Below are positions 55,558 to 64,000 of a DNA stretch of 64,000 nt, one piece after another. The translations under genes and the position numbers were made by a program. The stretch is taken from assembly GCA_030704615.1 (NCBI GenBank), contig CM060732.1, forward strand, positions 69,545,053-69,609,052, read 5' to 3'. The notes under the pieces were generated by a model, which was not told the origin of the DNA, made no database searches, and saw only the letters and a program-made list of their open reading frames with translations. The number at the start of each line of letters is the position of its first letter. Positions within the stretch are counted from its first letter, which is position 1. This DNA comes from Takakia lepidozioides (taxonomy: Eukaryota > Streptophyta > Takakiopsida > Takakiales > Takakiaceae).

Positions 55558-56987
55558 ATGAGTGATGAAAGAGAAGCTAGACGCCAGAGATATTCAGCAA
55601 AAAGAGAAAGCTATCTGAAAGCTAATTATCCATATCTTTGGGAGAGAGGAATAGACATAGGGGAATCATCTGGACCTCTCACACCATTAAGATCAAAGAG
55701 TACATCACCCATACCGGAAGAACTAGAGTTGGATGCCACTCCTTCTGTTTCTTTGCAAGAAAGATTAAGGGAATTGGTACGGAAAGAAGATCAATCACAA
55801 GGTGAAAGATCTGAGGTACATCCCTGGATAAAAGATTTGACAGAAATCTTTGATAAGAGTTGGCATGGAACACCAAAAGCAGGAACTCCAGTTTCTGAAG
55901 CGGAAGGTGAAGAAGGAGGAGAGGATGTGGCAGAGCCAACGGAGAGTTCAGACTCTCCAACACCATTGCAGTTGAGTTACATGAGTGAAGAAGAAACCCA
56001 AGGACAGAACTTGGAGGATGAAAACAGGGAGAAGAAATTGGAAGAGGAAGAGTATGAAGAAATAGACCCAACAGCTGGGGTTGAGACTACAACCAGGACA
56101 TCCCAACCCGTTGGACCTGGATGAAGCGGAGCACTTGGATCACAGGCCAACGAAGGTGTCGGCTCAGGGGGATCAGGCGGGCGGCCTGGATCTGGCTCTG
56201 GGGGGACAGGGAGTGTGGGAAGTAGTGCAACTGAAGCTGGGAATACTGTGAATATCGTGGGGCCAGTAGCAGGGAGTGCTCAAGGGCCACCACTTGGTGG
56301 AAGATCCACCACAAAAACAACAGGTCCAGAAGGACCAGCACCAGCAAGGGTGCTAGCACGTGTCAGTGGGCAGAAGGTAGGGCCACAGATGGCGTTACAA
56401 CCAACACGGGCAAAACCACCCTTTCCAATATATTCAGGAAAAGGGGATCCCGATGTACACATTAGCCAATTTGAGCACATGTATATAGTGAACAATGAGA
56501 ATGGCGATGATGCCAAGATGAGATTGTTTCCTTGTTCACTTATCAAGAAAGCAAATGAATGGTATGTAAGATTCTCTGATAATCATTTCCTAACCTGGAA
56601 TGGCTTGAATACAACATTTCGAAATAGGTTCAGGACAAGTAAAACTGAGGATGAAGTGTATGGAAGTTTACAACAGTTAAAGCAAAAGAAGCATGAAACT
56701 GTTGAGGAGTATATGGAAAAGATGGAATTGATGATGAAAAAGCTGGCTGCAGTACCAGCACCCGGTTTACAGAAGACTTGGTTTGTGAGTGGACTAAGAC
56801 CAGAGTTGCAAAAGAAAGTGGATATGTTACCCCATAATACAGTGGAGGAGGCATTTGAAACTGCAAACAGAATTGAGCAATTGGGAATGCTCAGGAGAGA
56901 GAAAAGGGATGATGAAGACTCTGAGGATGAGTCAGATGAAGAAGAAGAGCAAGAACTAAAAAGGAAGAGTAAGAGAAGGAGAAGTTG
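55558..56987 (+). pseudogene. Retro B gag, one in-frame TGA
   Basis: The frame 55558-56987 is continuous except for TGA at 56122-56124. The first part is acidic (MSDEREARRQRYSAKRESYL...). The second holds the Retrotrans_gag core: KPPFPIYSGKGDPDVHISQF, ANEWYVRFSDNHFLTWNGLN and VYGSLQQLKQKKHETVEEYM. This capsid-like domain assembles the particle. It ends in an acidic then basic tail at a frameshift (about 56985). Confidence 0.85.
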
Positions 56988-57640
56988 AAGAGGGATAACT
57001 ATGAAAAAAGATTGGAAGAAATCTTGAAGAAGTATGCCACAGAGGCTGCAACACATTGGAGGAAGGGTGTATGGTGTGCAAAGTGCCAGAATGAAGGCCA
57101 TACCACCACAGAATGCCACATGAAGGAGAAACACTGTACTATCTGTAAAATGGATAACCATTCTACTGAGAATTGTTACTACAACAGAAGGACAGCTGCA
57201 AGAGAACCTAGGCAAGTAAGGGTGCATCAGGTGCAGCCCCAGCCAAGAAGAAACAATGATCAGGACCACTATGGTAGGTCTGGTGGTTATAACAATGGCA
57301 TGGAAGGGAGAGGTAATTCAAGAGGAAATTACCAAGGAAATTCCAGAGGCAACTATCAGGGTAATCCAAGGGGGAATTACCAGCCCGGGAATCAGGATTA
57401 CAGAAATAATCCAAGAACAGACCAAGGGCGAGGACCCAATGGTGAAGAACTATGTTACTATTGTAATCAGCCAGGACATCGCAGGGCAGCCTGTTCATTC
57501 TGGATAAGACACCAGAATGAGATGAGAGCTCCTGTGAATGAGGGCCCAGTGGTGGCAGCTCACATGGTTAGGCCATGTGTTGTACCAGAAGTAAGTACAA
57601 TGATAGTAACCAGAAGCAAAGCCAAACTAATACCTCCAGT
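56985..57640 (+). pseudogene. Retro B nucleocapsid zinc knuckles
   Basis: CAKCQNEGHTTTEC, CTICKMDNHSTENC and CYYCNQPGHRRAAC are three CCHC knuckles. RGNYQGN repeats lie between the second and third. The frame shifts near 57630 into the protease frame. Confidence 0.85.
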
Positions 57641-59389
57641 AGTGAGGAAGATGATGATAATGAAGATGGCAGTGATATGCCTGAAGATGAAGAGACTTGG
57701 AAAGATGAGAAGGAACTGCACAAGGAAGTGGCAGATACCATAAGGGAAATGCAGAAGAGTACTGATATTCCTGTGGCAGATTCCTCTGATTCTGATGGAG
57801 AAGAAGAAGTGAGTGAGGATGAAAGGAAGAAAGAAGATGCAGACATGCAAAGTAATGAAGAGACTTTGGCTGAAGTAATATGCCAGACCAAAGCAGAGAT
57901 TACCATTGGACAGCTATTGGCTGTGGCACCTTATTGTAGGCACAGGCTGTATCAAGCAATCAATCGAATTGCCCAGGAGACAGGAAACACAGACCTGAAC
58001 AGCAAGGTGACCAGTTATAATGTGAAGCCGGAAGGGCGAGAAACAGTCATGGACTTTGATGATTCTATGCCAGTAATCCAATTGAGAATTGGAAGCACAG
58101 AACTAACTGATGTACTGATAGATGGAGGTTCTGGAGTAAATATCATGACAGACCAATTAAGAAAGAAGCTTGGTCTAAGTAACATGAAACCAGCCCCATT
58201 TACAGTAACAATGGCAGATCAAAGAAGTGTACAGCCATTGGGATTAATAAGAGGAGTTAAGATACAGATACAGAAGATGATCTTTATGATCACAGTAACT
58301 GTGTTGAAGATGGATGAAGTCATGGAGGCTTACTCCTTATTATTGGGACGTCCGTGGCTGAAACAGGCCAGGGTATTCCATGACTGGAATTCTCAGTTAC
58401 TAACCGTGCATAATGGGATACACGAGATACAAATTACCACAAAGAAATCTAGTAGATTACCTGCTACGAGAAGACCTCGAGGAGTCAGAGAGTATGACTG
58501 GAAAGGAGGACTGGATGAGGAGCAGGAAGCTACCCTATTTGCTGCACACCCAGAGTGGGAGCAGGTTGCAGAGATGCGGCTGGAAAGCCTAAGTTGTTTA
58601 AGAGGTATCTGCTGTGGTGTAGTGACAGCAACACCAACTGAAGAGGAAACCAGCAGTTACCCATCACATTTCTATGAAGAAAGAGAAGGAGAAATGGAAA
58701 TCCTAGAGGAACCAGCCACTGTGAGCTTACAGGATGAAGTGGTGACTGGTTGGACAATCACAGCTGATGAGCAGGTGAGGGAAGTGAATGTGGGAACTAA
58801 AGAGGAACCGAGGATGGTGAAAGTAGGAGCTGATTTGGAGCCGGAATTCTTTGAAGAAGCTAAAAGCTTGTTCATCAAATACAGAGATGTATTTGCTTGG
58901 AGCTATGAGGATCTAAAAGGGATACCACCTGAAGTCTGTCAGCATAAGATTGAACTGGAACCAGGGTCAGTACCAATCAAGCAGGCGAGGTACAGAATGA
59001 ATCCCAACTACGCACAGAAGGTTGGAGAAGAGATCAAGAAGTTGGCTGAGGCTAAGTTTATATACCCAATAGAGTATACAACTTGGTTGTCACCCATTGT
59101 TATAGTTCCCAAGAAGAATGGTAAACTAAGAGTATGTGTGAACTACAAGAAGCTGAATGCTTGTACGAAGAAAGATCCTTTCCCTTTGCCATTCACAGAA
59201 GCAGTATTGGACACTGTGGCAGGCCATGAGATGTACTCATTCATGGATGGCTTCAGTGGTTATAATCAAGTGCAAGTGGCAGAAGAAGATCAAGGAAAGA
59301 CAGCTTTCATCACAGACTGGGGTGCTTATGCATACAAAGTCATGCCCTTTGGACTTTGTAATGCACCAGCAACCTTTCAGAGAGTATAA
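57630..59389 (+). pseudogene. Retro B protease and reverse transcriptase (first part)
   Basis: An acidic linker, then a retropepsin-like domain with VLIDGGSGVNIM (active-site DGGSG in place of DTGA/DSGA, as in many plant elements) and LLLGRPWL. RT follows: WLSPIVIVPKKNGKLRVCVN, DPFPLPFTEAVLD, YSFMDGFSGYNQVQV and MPFGLCNAPATFQR. A frameshift at about 59385 separates it from the catalytic FLDDFSVY segment. Confidence 0.93.
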
Positions 59390-60190
59390 GTGAATCTTTT
59401 CATGAGTATCTGGATGATTTCATGCAGGTGTTCTTGGATGATTTCAGTGTGTACAGCTCTAAGAATGAGCACTTGCATAAATTGGAGTTATGTCTGGCCA
59501 GATGCAGGATGAGAGGTCTGGGCTTGAATCCAGAGAAGTGTACTTTCTGTGTGAACTCAGGGGTGCTTCTGGGACACATTGTGTGTAAGAAGGGACTTCT
59601 TGTGGATCCCAGGAAGACAGAGTCCATTAAAGCCTCTCCACCACCAGTGAATGTTAAGAGTTTAAGGAGATTCCTTGGGCAAACCAGTTATTACAGAAGA
59701 TTTGTCAAAAGGTATGCACAAATAGCAGCACCATTGAGCAAGCTTCTGAAGAAAGATGCAGTGTTTGCCTGGACAGCTGAATGTCAACAGGCGTTTGAGG
59801 AACTTACACTGTCAGTAACAACTACACCTGTGCTGATTAACCCTCACTGGCATGTAGTATTTCATGTTCACTGCGATGCATCAGGAGAAGCGTTGGGAGC
59901 GGTGTTAGCCCAGAATGTTACAGGAAATATAGATTCACCTGTGTACTATGCTAGCAGGTTGATGAACAGTGCTGAAAGGAACTATAGCACAACTGAAAGA
60001 GAAGCACTGGCAATGATTTATGCAGTCAAGAAATTCAGGCATTACCTATTGGGAAGAAAGTTTATGTTTTATGTGGATCACCAGGCTCTGATATATCTGG
60101 TGAACAAACCTTTGATAAGTGGAAGGATAGCGAGGTGGTTAATAATCTTGCATGAGTTTGAGTTCGAAGGTTATTTACAAGCCTGGCCGT
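59390..60190 (+). pseudogene. Retro B RT (palm/thumb) and RNase H
   Basis: VFLDDFSVYSS carries the RT active-site DD. Then come GLGLNPEKCTFCVNSGVLLG, SLRRFLGQTSYYRRFVKRYA and an RNase H domain with HVHCDASGEALGAVL, YSTTEREALAMIYAVKKFRH and FYVDHQALIYLV. The frame shifts at about 60185. Confidence 0.93.
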
Positions 60191-61460
60191 TTGCATCTTG
60201 TGGCAGATCATTTGTCACGACTAACAACAGGAGAGGCCGCCACAGGAGTGGACGATCAGTTACCTGATGCGAGTTTATTTGTAATGGAGGTGCAAGGAAG
60301 TGCAGATGAATGGTTAGATTGGCAGTGGCCAATCAGATACTACCTTACTCATGGTCAATGCCCACCTAGTTATGGTAAGGAGCAGAGGAAGAGAATCGCT
60401 ATCAAAGCTTTACCTTATACTATGGTAGGAAGCAGAATGTATAAGCTAGGACCTGATGGAGTACTAAAACGATGCTTGTACCACCATGAAGTAAATAAAG
60501 TTTTGGAGGAAGTTCATAAAGGAGTGGCTGGAGGTCATTTTGGAGAAGAGACTACCAGTAGAAAGATACTACTCGCAGGTTACTGGTGGCCTACTTTATT
60601 CAAAGATGTACACAAGTATTGTCAAAGTTGTGATGAATGTCAGAGGCTAGGACCTTTGCAGAGATCTGGAAGGATGGCCTTGCATCCTACAATGCCTACG
60701 GAACCATTTCAGAAATGGGGACTAGACTTTGTTGGACCAATTAACCCACCAGCCAAGAATACACGGAACAGGTACATAATTACAGCAACTGATTATACTA
60801 CGAAGTGGGTGGAAGCTAAAGCTTTGAGGGACAACACAGCCAAGTCCACAGCAAGGTTCCTGTATGAGAACATACTTACACGATTTGGCTGTCCCTTAGA
60901 ATTTATCAGTGATCAGGGAAGTCACTTCATTAATGAGACCATTGAATTATTGACTAAAGAATTCATGATTGTGCATAGGAAGAGTACAACATATTACCCA
61001 CAAGGGTAATGGACAGGCAGAGGCTACCAACAAAATACTATGTACTATCTTGGCTAAGATAGTCAATGCAAACAGAACGGATTGGGATACAAAGCTGTTG
61101 ACAGCTTTGTGGTCATACAGGACTTCATATAAAGTCACCACTAAGTATACACCATTCCAATTAGTTTATGGTATGGAAGCCTTACTTCCAGTGGAATTCC
61201 TGTTACCTACCATGAGAACGGAGTGGGGAAAGAGAATGGAATTGCAAGATTCCATTAAGGTCAGGAAACATGAATTATACCAAGTGGAAGAAGTACGTGC
61301 TGATGCAGCTGATAATATGACCAGAATTTAGATGAAGAGGAAGGAACAGTTTGATGAAAACAAGTTAAAAACTTTTAAGACGGGAGATTTGGTTCTATGG
61401 TTGTAGAAGAAGGGAAAAATTAAAGCTTCTAAGCTTAAATCACCATGGAAAGGACCTTAT
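60175..61460 (+). pseudogene. Retro B integrase
   Basis: Begins with the RNase H tail (YKPGRLHLVADHLSRL). The zinc domain has CLYHHEVNKVL, GGHFG, YCQSCDEC. The DDE core has WGLDFVGPINPP, EFISDQGSHFINE and, after a frameshift at about 61005, NGQAEATNK. Stops at 61329-61331 (TAG) and about 61404. Then a C-terminal FKTGDLVLW and SPWKGPYVIQKMYDNNTAML. No chromodomain seen. Confidence 0.92.
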
Positions 61461-61683
61461 GTCATACAAAAGATGTATGATAACAACACCGCCATGTTAC
61501 AAACCATTAACAAAGAAATGCTGGGAAGAGTCAATGCCAATAAGTTAAAGGGATACAGTGGTATCCATGACAAACCATTGCAGCATGATTTGCATGTTGA
61601 AACGCAAGAGCAGTCACGGGCTGTGCCAGTGTTACCAACGGAGTATGGAGCACTTGTCGCTAGGCCAAGCATATATGACTAGG

Positions 61684-62065
61684 GCGGGCAGAACAAGCGT
61701 GACACAACCTATCACAGCCCATCAAGGCGAAACACAGTCTATCAGAGTCCATCACGACGTGACGCAGCCTTTCACAGCCCATCCAGGCGAAACACAGCCT
61801 ATCACAGCCCATCAAGGCGAAACACAGCCTATCACAGCCCATCCAGGCGAAACACAGCCTATCACAGCCCATCAAGGCGAAACACAGCCTATCACAGCCC
61901 ATCACAACGTGACACAGCCTATCACAGTCCAGCACGGCGCAACACAGCCTATCACAATCTACCACAGCGTGTCACAGCCTATCACAGCTTACTACAGTGC
62001 ATCACAGCCTATCACAATGTACCACAGTATGACACAGCCTGTCACAACTCAACACAGCCTACTAG
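61684..62065 (+). repeat. 30-bp tandem array between pol and the 3' ORF
   Basis: Unit CACAGCCTATCACAGCCCAT plus CAAGGCGAAA, about 12 units, cleanest at 61760-61905. It shares the ACAGCC word with the LTR arrays but has a longer, different unit. Confidence 0.9.
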
Positions 62066-62273
62066 GATTACACGATCCATAGAATCAGTGACAGGTGGAC
62101 GCACAATAACTTCAGGAAAATGGCCGACGGAAGAAAGGACGGAAACCAGTTAAAAAATAGACACGTGGAAGTCAGGGCGCGACACACAGCTGAGAAGGAA
62201 GTGCAAGAACAGGTGTCATCAAGAAAGATGACAAGAATGGCCGTCAAAGTACCTACTTAGCGCGTCAATTCGG

Positions 62274-63512
62274 ATGAATGGCGGGCCCATTAATGAATAC
62301 GGAAAAAGGGGAACGGAACAAACGGCAAGTACAGAAAAGCGAAATTCTTGTCACATGTGTGATCCTAGTGGACAATCCAGCAGGGAAAGTCCACTAAAGA
62401 AAATTAAATTTAAAATCCAGTCACAGCGGTTACAGCCAATCGAAAGCCAAAAAAAAGATCAAGAAATTAGAGGGAATTTAAGCGCAAGAGTCAGCGTCGT
62501 TCTAAGTAACGGGCGTCTCGACGGGACAGACCATCAATGCTATAGCTTTGAAGCTATGGAGGAACTAACAGACTATACGCTCGCAATATTACTTACGCAG
62601 TGGCATAGACACGAAAGAACAGAGCAGAGCTTTTCTCTTGATCGATGCTTGCAAGCCCCGCAGGCTTACAAGAAATTACCCATAGCTTTTTGTGGCAACC
62701 ATACGTTTATGCTTTGTGCACTACAGGCATTTCTTCAATTGTTACAGCCAAAACATTTCTGTGGGTCTAGAATGAAGAGAATGAGAGGAATGGAGGAAAT
62801 CAGGGTGAAGAGCACCACAATTCTGCAGAAACAAACGATTGCTACCCCACAGGCGATACAGATAGTGAAGGAGCTGAGATTGCAATGATTGCAAAGCAAA
62901 AATTGGACATTGCACCATAGACAGTATATGTTACAATTCTTACAGAACTTTGAGCCAAGGACATGAGCAACAACGGTGAAGGGAGTTGAATTAGTAATTA
63001 CTCCCCTATACCTACAGCAATTGTTTCGATTGCCAGCAGGCCAGGTGCATGTGGGGGAGCACAGGGCAAGACTGCAAATATGGGACTTATTCCAAGAAGG
63101 GAGTTTCTTTAAAACTCAGGGTTATGCTTGTACCAAGGCCGTGTACCCAGGGCTTAAGGAGGTAGGCCAGGTATTGAATGTTCTGTTTGCCATGAAACAG
63201 AACCAACAGTATTTGAGCAGATCCTTCACAGAGGAAATACTCAAAGCCCTGAGAGGAGAAGAGGTAGAATGGGCGGACATAATGTACAACGCACTGATAG
63301 AGGAGATGAAAAGATTACAGGGTACTGCCGCAAAGTCTCCTATCATAGTGTCTGGCCCAATCATTGCTCAAATAATTCTTGATTCTGGCATCTTTGATGC
63401 TCGAGAAAGAAACGAGATGAGAGTGTTTGAGCCAGAAACCACTGCAATGGAAGAGCAAGGCTCTTCACACAGTGAAGGTGGAATGGCAGGGCAACACAAG
63501 AATAAGAGATAG
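62274..63512 (+). CDS. Retro B 3' ORF, N-terminal part
   Basis: Two open segments (62274-62888 and 62976-63512) separated by stops near 62886 and 62965. Homologous to retro A at 44773-46250: MRGMEEIRVKSTTILQKQ, ITPLYLQQLFRLPAGQV and LQGTAAKSPIIVSGPI. The frame ends at TAG 63510-63512 in the context AAG AGA TAG AGG. Confidence 0.75.
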
Positions 63513-64000
63513 AGGCGGGGAAAGACTGTAGTGGCGGATCCACTGGCTTCACGGAATCCGCATGATAATGTTTCCCAAGTTTTTGTGCAGGAAGGGGCAC
63601 AGCAGCACAGAGAACTGCTATTACTAGAAGCAGGACCTTCAGAGAGGGAAGAGGAAGTTACTTTAGTATCATAGCCATCACAACCAGATGATCAGCTTGT
63701 CACAAGGTTACAAGTTGTCCATGCAGCTCAACCAGAAATAATTGATTTGGAAAAAGAAGGGTTAGATATTCCAACTACAGAACAAATAGTGGCAGAAATT
63801 GAGAAGGGGGACCTTCTCTATGAATATTCTGGTCTGGTCAAGGAGACAGAGATTCCAGAGGTGCAACAGTTGCCCAAGGGAAATCCTGAGGTGCATATAA
63901 TACACACACCTGTGTCGGAGGTACCACAGGTAGAATGTCAAGACACTGCAGCACCGGTGATGGATGAAGTGGTTCAGGAAGAAAATCTGGTGGGACAATG
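63513..64000 (+). CDS. Retro B 3' ORF beyond the conserved TAG (runs off the window)
   Basis: Same frame as the preceding segment: VVADPLASRNPHDNVSQVFV, SEREEEVTLVS, another TAG (about 63674), then IPTTEQIVAEIEKGDLLYEY and VMDEVVQEENLVGQ at the window end. It aligns with retro A 44203-44763. Confidence 0.7.

Larger units (their letters stand above)
53990..64000 (+). mobile_element. Retro B: Ty3/Gypsy-type LTR retroelement, 3' end beyond the window
   Basis: Order: 5' LTR, PBS, ORF1, gag, zinc knuckles, protease, RT, RNase H, integrase, tandem array, 3' ORF. Protease-RT-RNaseH-integrase order defines Ty3/Gypsy. Additional ORFs both before gag and after pol recall the Tat/Athila group, without a chromodomain. 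At least five frameshifts and several stops show it is not intact. Confidence 0.93.

Overview
The window reads as nuclear DNA of a land plant. It has a nuclear PsaD gene, a mitochondrial alternative oxidase, a plant SC35-like SR splicing factor and an intronless DYW-class PPR gene. Genes are spread out, introns have standard GT-AG borders, and much of the rest is transposons nested in one another. The style of the PPR protein and the cysteine-poor alternative oxidase make me lean to a non-seed plant (fern-like, less likely a bryophyte). That placement is an inference. Splice models were read by eye, and all join in frame unless stated.

1-16.8 kb: a non-autonomous hAT element, a 9-exon PITH-domain gene (minus), the PPR-DYW gene (minus), a decayed PPR fragment beside a LINE fragment, and two more hAT copies. 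Two hAT copies carry insertions of the same tiny TC-tailed SINE. 16.8-27.3 kb: the housekeeping block, with AOX (plus, 4 exons), PsaD (plus, 2 exons) and an SR protein of the SCL30/33 type (minus, 8 exons). 28.9-33 kb: a gene relic, a CACTA-like end, and a small unrecognised 3-exon gene. The first intron of that gene holds nine palindromes spaced 84-96 bp apart.

33.9-46.3 kb: the 3' part of a Ty3/Gypsy-type LTR retroelement (minus; 'retro A'), split by a 7.1 kb DNA transposon at 35569-42684. The transposon has CATGAGC-rich terminal inverted repeats and a TA target duplication. Removing it with one TA rejoins the interrupted retroelement reading frame exactly. Inside it are a methyltransferase-like gene, a SWIM zinc-finger gene, an unrecognised ORF, and arrays of a GGCGCC-centred palindrome at both ends (about 65 bp period) and in the middle. 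I cannot assign it to a superfamily I know. It is the best candidate here for an undescribed system.

46.3-53.3 kb: repeat fragments, then a coiled-coil gene with a RING-like Cys/His cluster (plus). 53.99-64 kb: a second member of the same retroelement family ('retro B', plus), with LTR, PBS, gag, protease, RT, RNase H and integrase. It has several frameshifts. It also has an ACAGCC-rich array and an extra 3' ORF homologous to retro A, and it runs off the window end.
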